Counted from the first letter of the stretch, positions 30,503 through 43,588 are shown. The stretch: 64,000 bases of DNA from Poa pratensis (GCA_947311845.1 CAMZMU010000096.1:11746910-11810909); one strand, 5' to 3'. Translations and numbers: made by a program. Notes: generated by a model not told the origin, from the sequence alone.

Positions 30503-30940
30503 GCATGAGGAAAATGTTCAGAGCAGAGATGGCATGTCCGTGGCGGAAGCGGCTGCCTTGGGCAGGATCAAAGCTTTCTGTGCTGGATTGCTTAAGAAAC
30601 TGGCACCACTGCTGCTCCGTGAGGTGCAAACTGCATCCCACTTGCGATCTTGTGTCGAGCCGTTCACGCCTAGGAGGGTCACGCGAATGGTGGAGGGCAG
30701 CAAAGCGCTAGATCAACGAAGAAGGTCTCTGTCGCCGAGCTGGCTTTGCTAAAAACGCTGGGCATCTCGCCGACAGAAATTGAAGCAGACGACAAGACCA
30801 TGGAAGAGCTTCGATCGGTGTTTGACTCTCCGATGAAGGAGGAGAAGCTTCGGGTAGTTGCAGCCATCTTCGGCAAATCGCTGCTGCCTGCGGCTGAGTT
30901 GCTCGCGCTTGAGCAGGGAGTTCCGATCAGCGTGCAATAA
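30503..30940 (+). pseudogene. LINE ORF1, 3' part
   Basis: Continues ORF1 after the solo LTR: SVAEAAALGRIKAFCAGLLKKL, then after a frame break near 30720 SVAELALLKTLGISPTEI, ending GVPISVQ and a stop at 30938-30940. It is short, leucine-rich and typical of the C terminus of plant L1 ORF1. Confidence 0.6.
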
Positions 30941-30973
30941 GCGCTGGTCCACGGAGTACTGGAAATTCTTTCC

Positions 30974-33718
30974 ATGGATTGTAACCCAGAGATGCTTAGT
31001 TGGAATCCGTGCGGGCTCAATGATCGAGCTAAGTGCAGTGCGGCTAGGGAGTTTGTAGATTCGATGGGAGTTAGCTTGGTCTATTTACAGGAAACCAAGC
31101 TGGATGTGATCGATCGCTTCCCGGTTATGGAGTGCTTGGGCCTGGCTTTCGATGGGTTTGTATATTTACCGGCGGTACAAACTCGTGGGGGTATTTTGGT
31201 GGCCTGGGACTCATCGGTGTTGACAGTCGCTAACGTAAGTTTCGACACCTACGCGATCACAGGGGAAGTCACAACCCGTGATCGCTGTCAGTGGTGGCTG
31301 ACAGCGGTTTACGATCCGCAAAACCGTCGCGGAGAAGGTGCAGTTCCTGGATGAGCTCACAGTGCGTTGCTCGCTATGCCCAGGGCCTTGGCTGGCTATA
31401 GGTGACTACAACCTAATACTACACGCCTCGGATAAGAGCGACGCCAACCTAAACCGAAACACGATGGCTCGATTCCGAGACTTTGTGAGTAACCATGAGC
31501 TTAAAGATGTCTACCTCCACGGGAGGTTGTATACCTGGAGTAATGAAAGGACGGTTCCAACGATGACACGTATTGATCGGGCACTGATTACAGTTGATTG
31601 GGATCTAGCTTACCCTGACTGCATGCTACAGGGGCTCTCGTCGAATGTTTCAGACCATGCTCCTATACATCTCTCCCTGAACGCAACATTTCGGCCCAAG
31701 AAACGGTTCAGATTTGAGCGCTTTTGGGCTGGGCTCGATGGCTTTGAGGACGTGGTGAAAGAGGGGCGGCAATGGGAAGAGGCCATTGTTGACCCATATA
31801 AGAGACTGAATGAGCTCTTGCGAAATACTGCTTCATATCTTCAGTCCTGGGGGCAGAAAAAACAGGCAACGTCAAGCTGCAGATTGCAATGGCGAATGTG
31901 GTGATAGCACGCTTGGATGCGGCGCAGGACAGGAGGATGCTGTCGCCAATGGAGAGATGGTTGACGAGAACAGTTTTGGGATTATCGTCGTTGGAGAGGA
32001 CAATTGCCAGGCAACGCTCACAGGTGAGATGGTTGAAAGATGGGGATGCCAACACTCGACTGTTCCATACGATAGCTAATGGCAGGCGCCTCAAAAACTT
32101 TATCTCGGCAATCAGACAGGGAACGTGCTAATAACGGACCCAGCGGCTAAGGAAGAAGCCTTCTTCACGGCTAACAGGGCTTTGTTGGGCACGGTGTGGA
32201 ACAGGGACCATGCTGTCCAGTTGGAGGCACTTGTATCACCAGGAGCGATCTGTCGGAGCTCGATGCGCTTGTTACAGAAGAGGAGGTGTTGGCCGTCATC
32301 AAGGAGATGCCACACGATCGAGCACCTGGACCGGACGGCTTCAATGGGTTGTTTTACCTAAAAGCTTGGCCTGTGATCAAAGGGGATCTAATGGCGACAA
32401 TTTTAAAATTTTGGCTTGGAGATGGGCGTGGCTTCGGTAAGCTGAATAAGGCACTGATTACTTTGATACCGAAGAAACCTGACGCCACTGCGATCGGAGA
32501 TTATCGGCCTATTAGCTTGGTGCATGCGTGTCCAAAATATGCTCGAAGATCTTGGCAAACCGGCTGCGGAGCAAAGTGGGGCCGCTTGTGAGCGACAACC
32601 AGTCCGCCTTTGTCCGAGGAAGAAGTCTGCACGACAATTTTGTTTTGGTGCGTCAGATGGCTAGGAGGATCAACACGAGGAGGGATAAGGGGTGCTCATT
32701 AAGCTCGACATCTCACGGGCGTTTGATTCCCCCTCCTGGTCGTTCCTGTTCGAGGTTCTGCGTGCCTTTGGGTTCAGCGAGGCGTGGTGCACACGGGTTG
32801 CAATTCTCCTGTCGACAGCGAGCACCAAAGTACTCGTTAACGGGGTGCCGGGCCGTAAAATTCAGCATGCCAGGGGGCTAAGGCAGGGAGATCCGGCATC
32901 CCCCATCCTTTTCATATTAGCAATGGAAGTGCTGATGCGTATGTTCGCTTGTGCTGTCGAGGAGGGCCTGATCCTGAATATGTTCAGAACCACGGCTATG
33001 CAACGGATCTCGATCTACACTGATGACATTGTTATCTTTGTAAGACCGGAGGCGCATGATCTGATCATGGTCAGAGAGCTGCTTGGGATCTTTGGTGAGC
33101 ATCGGGGTTGCATGTCAATTACACAAAGTCAACAACAACGTTGATCAGAGGAGAAGCCGCAGACACACAAACGGTGATGGAGCACCTGAATTGCCAAGTG
33201 GTGCCTTTCCCGATCAGGTACCTAGGGTTGCCGCTAGCGCTTAGACCTCTGACCAAGGCGGAGTGGCAACCTTTCCTGGACAAAGTCAATACTGCAGTTC
33301 CGGCATGGCATCGAGGGTTGTTGGAGAGATCGGGGAGGCTGATCCTAGTGAAATCCGTGGTTTCAGCGAGGCCCATACATCAGTTGCTCATCGCGGATGC
33401 GCCGGCGTGGTTATTGGAAGCAGTGGACAATGGATGAGAAGATTTTTTTGGCAGGAGACGAGGAGGTGCAAGGAGGTCAGTGCATGGTCTCCTGGGAGGC
33501 GATCTGGAAGCCCTATTATTTCGGAGGGCTCGGCGTGAAAAACTTAAGGCTCCAGGGCATTGCTTTGCGCGTGCGGTGGGAGTGGTTGCGCATGACTGAA
33601 CCTGATAGGCCTTGGCAAGGCCTTGCATGTCTGCATGACCGTGAGGCGAAACAGGTTTTGATAGCCTGGTTGAGATAAAGGTGGGCAATGGATGGCAAAC
33701 CAAATTTTGGTTGGACAG
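30974..33718 (+). pseudogene. LINE ORF2: endonuclease and reverse transcriptase
   Basis: The start at 30974 (MDCNPEMLSWN) opens an AP-type endonuclease (LSWNPCGLNDRAK, QETKLD, GGILVAWDSS, AIGDYNLI, RIDRALI, SDHAPI). The RT follows: APGPDGFNGLFY, LIPKKPDA, DYRPISLVH, NQSAFVRGRSLHDN, KLDISRAFDSPSW, GLRQGDPASPILF, and the active-site box IYTDDIVIF near 33010-33036. Then come the thumb (RYLGLPLALRPL) and GGLGVKNLRLQGIALRVRW. At least six frame breaks (near 31345, 31900, 32200, 32530, 32690, 33120) make it defunct. The Reina-like retrotransposon interrupts it at 33719. Confidence 0.85.
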
Positions 33719-34059
33719 TGTAGGGGTACTAATCTCTCGAGCAACGAAGTATAGAGAGTAATCAACGATAAGTTTGCATTGGATGGTTGGAGCTCATCAA
33801 TCTGGTACAGCTCCGCGTCACGCAGGAGCAGAGTCACGAGTTCGCAGACTCGGAAGAGGAAGAAGAGGAATTCCCAATCAGGTTCAGATTATTCATCAAA
33901 AGCCTGCCCATCTCGATCGCCTGGGCATAGTTAAGTATCAGGCGTCATCTTGGCCTTATGGGCCATGGCCTTGCGTTCGCCTGGGCCGTGCGCGTCGCTT
34001 GCTTACGTGTCGCTCGTGTCGCCACCTTGAGTGTTGCCGGTAGGTGTAGTGTCGTGACA
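33719..34059 (-). repeat. Reina-like element, 3' LTR
   Basis: Starts TGTCACGACAC and ends CCCTACA on the minus strand. Complete at 341 bp. Confidence 0.85.
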
Positions 34060-35770
34060 TCTCCCCCTCCTTCAGCAGCGGCTTGACCCCAAGCCGCATT
34101 AGACGGGAACGAGTCGACGATGGTGTGGACGTTCTCCCAGGTCGCCATGGCTGCCGGTAAGCCACTCCAGCGCACTTGTACTTGCGGCACCAGCTTGCTC
34201 CCACGATGCACCATGCGCTCCGCCAACACTGCTTCAGGGTGAACAGCAACCTGCAACAAGGATATAGGCAGGGTAGAAGTTGGCACTTCGTCAGGTTTCA
34301 GACCTTTTTTGAGCTGTGAAACGTGAACCACGGGATGGATGCGCGATGAAGGCGGCAACTGGAGCTTGTAAGCTACTGGTCCAACACGCTGGAGAATGAG
34401 ATATGGCCCAAAAAACTTGAAACCCAATTTCTGAGATGATCTTCTTTCCACTGATGACTGCACATATGGTTGCAACCTCAAGTATACATAATCTCCCACT
34501 GCAAACTGTCTCTCACAGCGATTTTTGTCCGCCTGATGTTTCATGCGCTGCTGAGCTCGCTCCAGGTGCTGCCTAATGATAGGAGCCATTGCTGCTCTTT
34601 CTTTCAACCAAACTTCCACATCTGTGTGCCCTGGTAAAGAAGCATTCTCCACCGCAAAGTGTCGTGGCTGGCGTCCGTAAAGAACTTCAAACGGCGACCG
34701 TCCCAAAGCAGAATGGAAGGTGGAATTGTACCAATATTCTGCTTGTGGCAACCATTTAGCCCACTGTTCCGGCTTGGAATGCACTAGACAACGCAAGTAT
34801 GTTTCTAGGCATTGGTTTAGTCTCTCTGTTTGGCCATCAGTTTGCGGTGATAAGAAGAGCTTAAGTTCAGCGTTGTGTCAGCCAATTTGAACAGGTGTTG
34901 CCAAAAATTGCTGATGAATACCTTGTCTCTATCTGAGATAATTACCTGTGGCATCCCATGGTTTTTGTACACATTATCCATGAAGAGCTGTGCAATTGTT
35001 GTTGCAGTGAATGGATGTTTGACTGGGATAAAATGGCCAAATTTCGTGTATTTATCCACTACCACCAAGATGGCGTCATACTTGTTGGACTTCGGTAAGC
35101 CTTCCACGAAGTCGAGGCTGACAGTGTGCCATGCAGATGGAGGTATTTTGTGTGGATAGAGTTTCCCTGGAAGTCGTACATGTTCTGACTTTGCTTGTTT
35201 GCAAATTGTGCACTGAGCCACATACTGCAAAACTGTATTTTTCAACCCTGGCCACGCAAATAGCTGCTTCACCTTTTGGTAAGTAGCCAATGTTCCTGAA
35301 TGGCCTCCCAGGCCACTGCTATGCAGTGCCAACAAGACCGCTGAGTGTGCTTCGATGTTGCTGCCCAACCACACTCGACCTTTGAAACGAATTATCCCAT
35401 CTTGCAGTGAAAATCCACTGTCATTCTGTCCAGTCACACTAAGTTCAGTTAGCAGTGCTTTTGCCCTAGCGTCTTGTTGGTATCCCTCAATCACTGTTTC
35501 AATCCAACGGGGCTGAACTTCCGAAATGGCGTTCACTCCCAGTTGTATCGGTTTCCTTGATAGAGCATCCGCTGCAGCATTAGAAATGCCTTTTTTGTAC
35601 ACAATTTTATACTGAAGCCCCATCAAGCGAAAGAATGCCTTCTGCTGAATTTTTGTGTTGAATTTCTGGTCTCCCAAGTGGATCAAGCTTCTGTGATCAG
35701 TATAGATGGTGAATCGTTTGTGCTGCAAATATGGCTTCCATTTCTCATAGCCATCAATATCGCCGGACAC
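33945..35770 (-). pseudogene. Reina-like pol 3' half: RNase H end, integrase, chromodomain
   Basis: Opens within the RNase H (FTIYTDHRSLIHLGDQKF, AADALSRKP). The integrase zinc region has SGLGGHSG and QCTICKQAKSEH. The catalytic core shows SLDFVEGLPKS and VIISDRDKVF. The frame breaks near 34805, after which PEQWAKWLPQAEYWYNSTFHSALG, FFGPYLILQRVGPVAYKLQLP, HPVVHVSQLK and a chromodomain-like tail (VQVRWSGLPAAMATWENV) follow. In chromoviruses this domain guides integration toward particular chromatin. Confidence 0.85.
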
Positions 35771-37380
35771 TCTTTATCATAGATCGACAGACATTGATTC
35801 TTGACGCCAAGTGCTCTGCTGAGAAATGCAATGGGATGCCCTTGCTGCATCAGTACTGCACCAACTCCTTTCTCACAAGCGTCAGTCTCAAGCACGAATT
35901 CCTTGGTAAAATCTAGTAGGGCTAAAACAGGGGCTTTCACCAGGGCTAGCTTGATTGCTAGAAATGATGCATTCACATCTGATGTCCATATGAAAGGAAT
36001 GTTTTTCTTCAGAAGGTTTGTCAATGGTCGGCACAGCAGACCAAACAGTTCAATGAATTTCCTGTAATAACCTGCTAACCCCAGAAATCCCCTTAATTCC
36101 TTCAATGTCATCGGTTGCGGCCAGTTTAACACTGCTTCTATTTTGCTTGGGTCGGTGGACACTCCATCAGCACTGATAATATGCCCCAAATATTCCAACG
36201 ATTTCTGGGCAAATGAACATTTGGACTTCTTCACATATAATTGGTTTGCTTCTAGCAACTGAAACACAGCCCTTAAGTGCTGCTGGTGTTCCTCGAGTGT
36301 CTTGCTGTAGATCAGGATGTCATCAACAAACACCAGGAAAAACTGTCTAATAAACGGTGCAAACACAGTATTCATGGCTGCTTGAAATGTGGCCGGAGCT
36401 GACGTCAACCGAAAAGGCATAACTAAAAACTCGTAGTGTCCACTGTGGGTATGAAAAGCTGTTTTGCATTCATCTGTTTCTGACAGTCGAATTTGGTGAT
36501 ATCCAGAGCGCAAGTCCAGCTTGGTGAAGTAATGAGCACCAGACAATTCATCCAATAATTCATCCACAACTGGCATGGGATATCGGTCCTTCACAGTCAC
36601 AGCATTTAAATGCATGTAGTCGACACAAAATCGCCTTGTGCCGTCCTTCTTTTTCACCAGTAACACCGGTGAAGCATATGGGCTGCGGCTTGCTCTGATG
36701 ATGCCTTGATTCAGCATGTCTTTAATCTGTCTTTCAATCTCATTTTTCTGTTGCGGTGAGTACCGATACGGTTTCACATTTACAGGTTGCACCCCCGGCA
36801 GTAGTGTAATGTGATGATCATACTGACGGTGTGGTGGCAACCCCGAAGGAGTTTGAAAGCATTTAGAGAATTCTTGCAAAACTTCTTCAATTTCAACAGG
36901 CACCACCTCCACTGTGGCGGCATCCAAGTTATTCAACTGCACCACATGTTCAAGAGCTCCTTCCTTGGCCAGTAACTGTATTTCAGATAGTGATATCGGT
37001 TCACATTGCTGAACATTGGATTTCACCCCTTTAATCTCCACACGCATACCATTGAGCTTGTAACATAATGTTTTTCGTGCCCAATCCACCCACATCGGTG
37101 GTAAGCTCTCCAGCCAGTCCATGCCAAGTACCATATCATAGCCAGGCACAGTAAACACTTGAAATGATGTAGTGTATTGCTGACCTTGACACGACCAATG
37201 TACATCAGGAGCTGCCGTGTTGATTTCTGTTTTTCTTCCATCAGCAACTGCAACTTTCACTGTTGGTATGATCTTGGTTTGTAAGCCCAACTGTTCCACT
37301 GTTTCTGCACTAACAAAGCTGCCTGCACTGCCAGAATCTATCAACAACAAAATCTGCTGCCCCTTGCATTCCCCTTGCAA
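35683..37380 (-). pseudogene. Reina-like protease and reverse transcriptase
   Basis: One open frame of 565 codons holds an aspartic protease (LLLIDSGSAGSFV), RT (CVDYMHLNAVTVKDRYP, KLDLRSGYHQI, active site FVDDILIYS) and the start of the Ty3-type RNase H (LETDACEKGVGAVLMQQG). The frame is open but overlaps gag and the following integrase frame out of phase, so the polyprotein is broken. Confidence 0.85.
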
Positions 37381-38791
37381 TTGATGCTTTTCTTGGACTG
37401 AACTCCCTCCATAGCACAGATTGAAATATGTGTCAACGGTTCTTCCTCACTGGATGAGTTCTTCTCCACCTCACTTCCAGAGCTCTCCCATTGCATTGCT
37501 GCCAATAGCTCTTCTACCACATTGAGTGGCACAGATTTGTTACATATGTGGCCCGGATGGTATTTGTCACCACACGTGAAACATTCTCCACGAGCTCGTC
37601 TCAGATCTCGCAGTTTCTTGATCTTGTCATCCCATGGTGGCTTGGGTTTTGACCTGTCATCGGTTGATTTGCCTTGATCAGCGCTTGGTGTGGTAAAAAT
37701 CCCTTTTCCTAGATATCCAGTCTTGAAGTAAGAGGCCTTGTACTCGTGCTTGTACTTGTTGGTGGCGTAGCCCCGAGTTTCTTCAAGCATTTCCTCCTGT
37801 TTTTCAGCAAGAGCTAACGCAGCATCAACTGTTCTAGGGTTATGCAGCTTAATAGCTCTTTGAATATCTCTTTTAAGGCCACAAATAAATTTCGTGACAA
37901 AGAAAGCTTCATCATAGTGTTTATTGTATATCAGAATTTTATGCCTAATGCCCTCAAATTTATGGTAGTAACACTCGACAGTATCAGTTTGTTTACATCT
38001 CTCCAATGCTTCTAGATGCTTATGGTGCTTATCTTTACCAAATTTGGAATGAACAGCTACACAAAGCTCTTCCCAACTCTCAACCTCATGCTCGGCTTCA
38101 TAAGTTTGCAACCATAAAGCTGCATTTCCAGTGAAATGCATGGTAGCAAAGCTAGCCCAAGTCTCACGGCTCACCTCATAGAGACTAAAGTATTTTTCGC
38201 TAGTTTGTTTCCACCACTTAGGATTCTCACCATCAAACTTAGGGAAATCAGTTTTAGGTGGCCTAGATGATCTACCATGGTTAAATCTAGATGCAGAATA
38301 TGGTGTATCACAATAAGCATCAGCCGGTGCACCCAAATCAAAACGGACAGGGTGTGTGGAGTAGCACGCGTACCCTTGTCCAGGGCATGTGTCTGTGCAT
38401 GAGAGGCATCAGTCACGGTGCCCTGGTTCAGTGTGTCGTCGCCGTGCCATTTAGGCCGAGTGATGTTTACTGGTGGCAGGTTGGGGGTGGCCTCCAGTGC
38501 CGTCACTCTTGCTCCCATCTCGTCCATTGACTGCCTGAGATCCTTCACCGCAGTGTCCACTTTGGGCATCCACTGGTTTAGGCTCTTCAAGGTGTCGGAG
38601 ATGGAATGGATCGAGACAGAGGTCTCTACACCTTGCTTCCGCAGCTCCCCCATGTCTGCCTGCAACTTGTCCATGATGACGACGTCGCACTGGTTCCAGA
38701 CCGCGTCCGATGGTGCCAACGCCTGCCGCCGCCGCCGTGATGCGCCTCCAATGGCGCCGGATCTGAGCTCGTCGACACGGAATTTTACCAA
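37341..38791 (-). pseudogene. Reina-like gag
   Basis: Two overlapping frames. The N-terminal part (start 38791) has a coiled region (DKLQADMGELRKQGVETSVSI). The main part (to 37341) has the retrotransposon gag domain (FDGENPKWWKQTSEKYF, NAALWLQTYE) and a zinc knuckle CFTCGDKYHPGHIC. The frame change is near 38320. Confidence 0.8.
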
Positions 38792-38976
38792 TCACAGTAG
38801 TAGCTGTGACCAACCGCTCGAGGACCACCCAGATCACGCCGCTAGCAGGGAGGAGGCAGACCAGAGGGATTTTAGAAGAGATCCAAACCCTTGCGCCCCC
38901 AATCAACTTGAAATCGCCGCCGGTACCCCTCGAACTCGAATTGGGAGTGGAAATTTTGTGGAAGCCTAGATCTACG

Positions 38977-38988
38977 GCTCTGATACCA
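38977..38988 (-). promoter_or_regulatory. Reina-like primer-binding site (tRNA-iMet)
   Basis: Minus strand TGGTATCAGAGC, two bases inside the 5' LTR. Confidence 0.85.
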
Positions 38989-38990
38989 TA

Positions 38991-39233
38991 TGTAGGGTAC
39001 TAGTCTCTCGAGCAACGAAGTATAGAGAGTAATCAACGATAAGTTTGCATTGGATGGTTGGAGCTCATCAATCTGGTACAGCTCCGCGTCACGCAGGAGC
39101 AGAGTCACGAGTTCGCAGACTCGGAAGAGGAAGAAGAGGAATTCCAATCGGGTTCAGATTATTCATCAAAAGCCTGCCCATCTCGATCGCCTGGGCATAG
39201 TTAAGTATCAGGCGTCATCTTGGCCTTCTGGGC
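38991..39233 (-). repeat. Reina-like 5' LTR, part 1
   Basis: Matches 33719-33960 with a few differences, then stops where the Tat/Grande-like element begins. It resumes at 52643. Confidence 0.85.
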
Positions 39234-39840
39234 TGATGGAGGGATAATAACCCGGTAGGCCCATGAAGAGGGAAACGTGACCCGCCAGGAAGGAGGCCCG
39301 GTCAGGCCAGTTAGCCCTCAGCACGGGCCGGGTTATGTTTCTGGGCCGGCATCTTGGCGGTGACCCGGCTAAGGAAGGTGATATTCTGGAAGGTACAAGA
39401 GGCGGTTCGAGAGGCGGTTCGAGACTTGGAATGCACGAAGAATAAAGGAGCTAGGATAGGACTTGGAGTTCGGGTAGAACCCGGCTCTATTGTGTACGCG
39501 GTCAGAGGGCCCGGTATCTATATAAACCGGCCCCTGAGCCATAGCTAGCAAGACTTTGATAATCCCCAAGCTTTAGGCGAGAGAACCATCGAGAGAGACA
39601 CACAAGCTTTGTAACCTAGATCGAGATCCGGCTCTGTTGTCGTAGCCGGGTTATCGAGATCGAGACCAAGATTAATAATAAGATAGCAGGAAGTAGGTCT
39701 TTATCTCCAATGGAGAGGCCGAACCTGGGTAAACCTGTGTCCCCTGCAATGCTAAACAATCTCCCAGACGCCAGTGTCGCCTTGCCCAAAAACTCAAGCT
39801 ACCCCAAAGTAGCATCTGCCGTGTTATCTACCCCACGACA
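39234..39840 (+). repeat. Tat/Grande-like 5' LTR
   Basis: 607 bp with a TATA box (TATATAAA near 39519-39526) that probably drives the element's transcript. An ATG at 39710 opens the gag frame inside the LTR. Confidence 0.9.
39519..39526 (+). promoter_or_regulatory. LTR TATA box
   Basis: TATATAAA in a GC-rich context ('ccggtatc' before, 'ccggcccc' after). The same box recurs in the 3' LTR near 52321. Confidence 0.75.
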
Positions 39841-42436
39841 GTTGGCGCCGTCTGTGGGAATCGCGGCCAAAGGTGTCACCATCATGGGAGAAGCAAAGAG
39901 AGGGGCCGAAAACTTTGTTTTTGGCCAGATCACAGTCAATGAGCAAGGAGAATCCATCGTCGATGATTTTGGCTGGGGGCCGGAATCTGATCTGCTTGAA
40001 TCAGGTGATGTTATTCCAATTGGCAAATTTAATGTTTTTGTGGGCATGATTACAACTAGATCTGCTAGTGATGGAGATTATGAATCTGTGTCAGGAGCCC
40101 CCACAATTGTTCAATCTGATGGAGAGGAATCAGTTGGCACAGCTGAAGTTGAGGAGGTCCTGAACACGCTGGAGGAACGGCTGGATGACCCGGCAGAAAT
40201 CCCGGGTGACGCGGTGGAACAAGCCGGGTCGGAATCAATCTTGCCCCTGTTTGAAGGCCGGTTCGGGTATGATGCAGAAGAGGAAGATGATGAGGAACAA
40301 GAGTCAAGTCCAAGCCCGGTTCGTAGGGTAGCGGTGTACACCGCGCCTTCGTCCAGCATACAACCATCACCATCAGCTGTTGTTCCACCGGCCTTTACCC
40401 CGGGTCAACAGCAGCTGCCCCCGATTCTGGAGTTGGCAGAACAGAGAGTTGATGGAGATCCGGCTTCGGTCTCAGAGGAAAGCGAGGATACGGCAAGATA
40501 CAGAAACAGTTTTGGGTTCCTGCATAACCGGGCCCAAGGAGAGGAAAGAAGTAACACAGCAGCTGCCCCGGCCTTGTTTAACAATGGCCTGGTCTTAGAT
40601 CCATCAGCACTTACAAGGTTGGTTACTCCAGAAAACGCAGCAGTTAGAGCAATGGAATTGGATACAGCACGCCGAGCGCTGGAGCAGATGCGCAGGGACG
40701 CCGAGGCAGAGAGGCAAGAAATAGAAGCAAGAAAGAGGCAAATAGAAGAGGAGGAAAATCGCCTCAATGAGGCGACCCGGGTTCACCGGAGGAGGCACCA
40801 GAGCCGGCTGGCCCATGGAGAAAATATAGCAAATGCAGTGCCTGTAGCAGCGCTGTTCAGAACTCCAGAAGATCAGCCCATTGGCGCTGCTCAGGTGGCA
40901 CCAGTGGCTAGAGTAAGTACAGAGCAAAACGGAGGAACGGGGAGAGCCGGTAACGTGGCAGCAGCAGCGCCGAGTTTGCCCGCTGGGGGAGCCAGGGGAA
41001 ATCCGGGTCTGCCGCCCAGAACACCAAGGTTTCACACGCCGGCGGGTCACTATTCAAATCCGGCGGATAACGTGTATGCAGCAACTTTGGCGCTTGATCG
41101 TATTCCATTGGGAGACACGCCAGCGGAGATTGAAGCCCGGCGTGCCATTGACATGTTACGCACTGCAGTTGTCCAGCAAACTCAGTATTCAAGGGAGAAA
41201 AGTGCATTGCATTCCACAACGTATCGTAAGAGTCGCAATGGAGGTAACCCGCCATTGGCCGGGCCTGTAGCGGCACAGCAGCAAAACCCGCCCCAGCAAA
41301 ATCAAAATCAAAACAATCAGCAGCATCAACCCGCCCCAGCAGTTTCCATAGCTCAGCAGATAGTCAATAGATCACGCGCGGGGAGAAGTGCGGGCAATGC
41401 AAACCCGGTAGTACCTGCAGCAGGAGTACCACAAGGAGGACCGGGTCCTGCACCAGCCGCGTCTGCAAGCTCACCCGGTAATATCAATATTTCGGCAAGT
41501 TCTTCTAGTTTAGCCGGGCCAAAATGTCTTTCAGATTCCATTAGAGCAGAGCCTTTCCCTGAGAAGTTCAAGGAGCCAAGCAAGATATCCAATTATGAGC
41601 CCAGCATGGACCCGGCCAGCTGGTTGAGCAGTTATGAGATGGCAATGTGTATACGCAATGCCACAGAGAATGTTTGTGCCAAGTACATGTATTTGATGAT
41701 GAGCGATGGAGCAGCGAAGTTGTGGTTTAAAAATCTACCAGAGAAGTCCATTAATTCCTGGGATGAGTTGAAGGCGGTTTTCACCAAGCATTTTCAGGGT
41801 ACGTGCAAGCGTTTGTTTTCCATTGAGGATCTTGATCGTTGTATACAGAAAAAAGGCGAGTCAGCACGTCATTGGATGGGCCGGGTCACGGAGATCCTGC
41901 ACTCTTCATCTGGTATTGAGCCCAAGGATGCAATTTCATCAATGGAGAAAACTTGTAAGTATGCACCACTTGTCCAGAAGCTGGGTCGCATGAAGGAAGG
42001 GCACCGGGTTAAGCCGGTCACCATGGCAGAGTTGATGGATGCTTGCAATAGGCACGCAGCCACGGACAAAACTCAGGATGAGCCTGAGGAGGAAAAGGGG
42101 AAAAGCACGGCAAATAATGGTGGAAGGAACAATAATGGCTCGGGAAACAACAATAACAATCAGAGTCAGCATAAGCGAGGTCATAATGATGGAAGTTCAG
42201 AGTTAGTAGCAAACACCAATACGGGTTTCAGAGGCAAAGGATGGACGGGAACTACCAGGAAAACAGAGGTTATCAGGAAAATAGAGGTTACCAGGACAAC
42301 AGGGGTTATCAGGGAAACAGTGGGAATCACAATAGTGGAGGTAGTTACCAGGGAACACGCCCAATGAGTACTGAGGAAGCTTTTAGGATGCCGTGTCCTC
42401 GCCATAGCAAGATGGGAGACCATCCAATCATTCATT
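39710..42436 (+). pseudogene. Tat/Grande-like gag
   Basis: The frame is open from 39710 (within the LTR, through the primer-binding site). A more conventional start is ATG at 39884 (MGEAKRGAEN). An acidic and proline-rich N-terminal half includes a coiled segment (ALEQMRRDAEAERQEIEARK). The retrotransposon gag domain follows: DPASWLSSYEMAM, AAKLWFKNLPEKSINSWDEL, FQGTCKR, ESARHWMGRV. The frame shifts near 42240 into Gly/Asn/Tyr-rich repeats (NRGYQENRGYQDNRGYQ) and a CPRH...H zinc-knuckle-like end, and again near 42437 into the protease frame. Confidence 0.85.
39842..39859 (+). promoter_or_regulatory. primer-binding site of the Tat/Grande-like element
   Basis: TTGGCGCCGTCTGTGGGA directly inside the 5' LTR, a sequence typical of plant Tat/Athila-type elements. 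Confidence 0.7.
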
Positions 42437-43587
42437 GGCACAGTGTGTGGATTTGAATAGGTGGAAAAATAATGAGGTGCAGAGAGCTCTGCAGGGAGCA
42501 AACAGAAGTGGAGGACCCGGCCAGGGTGGTAACCCGGCTGCGGGGCCTCTAACAGGAGCAAATGCGGTACCCACTGGAAACCCGGGTCAGGGTCAGAACC
42601 AGAATACAAGTAATCAGGGAGGATTTTCTCAGAACCCGAGGCAGTTGGGCCAGTATCACATATACACCAGTGGCACTACCAAGAGAGAGAGAAAGTTAGT
42701 CAAGAGAGCAGTTAACACAGTGGCTGTTGGGGTGCCAAGATATCTGAGGTGGTCAGAGCACACCATCACATGGAGTAGGGCAGATCATCCAGAGGTGGTG
42801 GAGCACCCGGGTCTGCTAGCTCTTGTGGTGGCTCCTCAAGTTCACAATTTCGAGTTGAAAAAAGTTCTGATGGATGGTGGTAGTAGTATTAATATCCTGT
42901 ACTGGGATACATTTGTGCGTATGGGATTGAAGGAGTCACAGTTGCAGAAAACGTCAACAATTTTTCACGGTATAGTTCCTGGGAAATCAGCCACACCAGA
43001 GGGAAAGATTGCACTGGAGGTTGCTTTTGGCGAGTCTATCCATAATTTCAGATCAGAGTGGCTCACGTTCGAGGTAGTAAAGTTTCCAAGTCCTTATCAT
43101 GCGTTATTGGGAAGGCCGGCTTACGCCAAGTTCATGGCAAGGCCGTGTTATGTGTATCTACAGTTGAAAATGCCGGGTCCCAAGGGGATCATTACAGTAC
43201 ATGGTAACAGAGAGATTGCAGCAGAATGCGATGAGGGGGATGCAGCCCTGGCAGAACAAACTTGTGCTAGAGAGGAGTTGAAAGCTTATAGATCAAATGT
43301 TGACCCACAGGATAACACGGCACTCAAGAAGCCAATGACAGAAGATGACAGGGCAAAGTTCAAAGCAGCAAAGGATACAAAGATGGTGGATTTTGTGCCT
43401 GGAGATTCCTCCAAGCAGTTCGCCATAGGGACAAACTTATCTGACAAATAGGAAAGCGCGCTCATCGAGTTCATCCGTGAGAATCGGGATGTTTTTGCAT
43501 GGACACCTAGTGACATGCCAGGCATTCCAACTGAACTCGCTGAGCACCGCTTACATGTTGATCCTAAGGCAAGGCCGGTGAAACAGG
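42437..43587 (+). pseudogene. Tat/Grande-like protease region
   Basis: Retroviral-type aspartic protease with VLMDGGSSINILYWDTF as the active-site region. The DGGS form is common in Tat elements. It ends at an in-frame TAG (43449-43451), after which the frame stays open (ESALIEFIRENRDVFAW, ELAEHRLHVDP) to about 43587, where a shift leads into RT. Confidence 0.8.
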
Positions 43588-43588
43588 T

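Noticed and set aside
33719..34059. Reading this as a solo LTR
   Set aside because: A second copy, PBS, PPT and a full gag-pol are present. The second copy is only split by the inner element.
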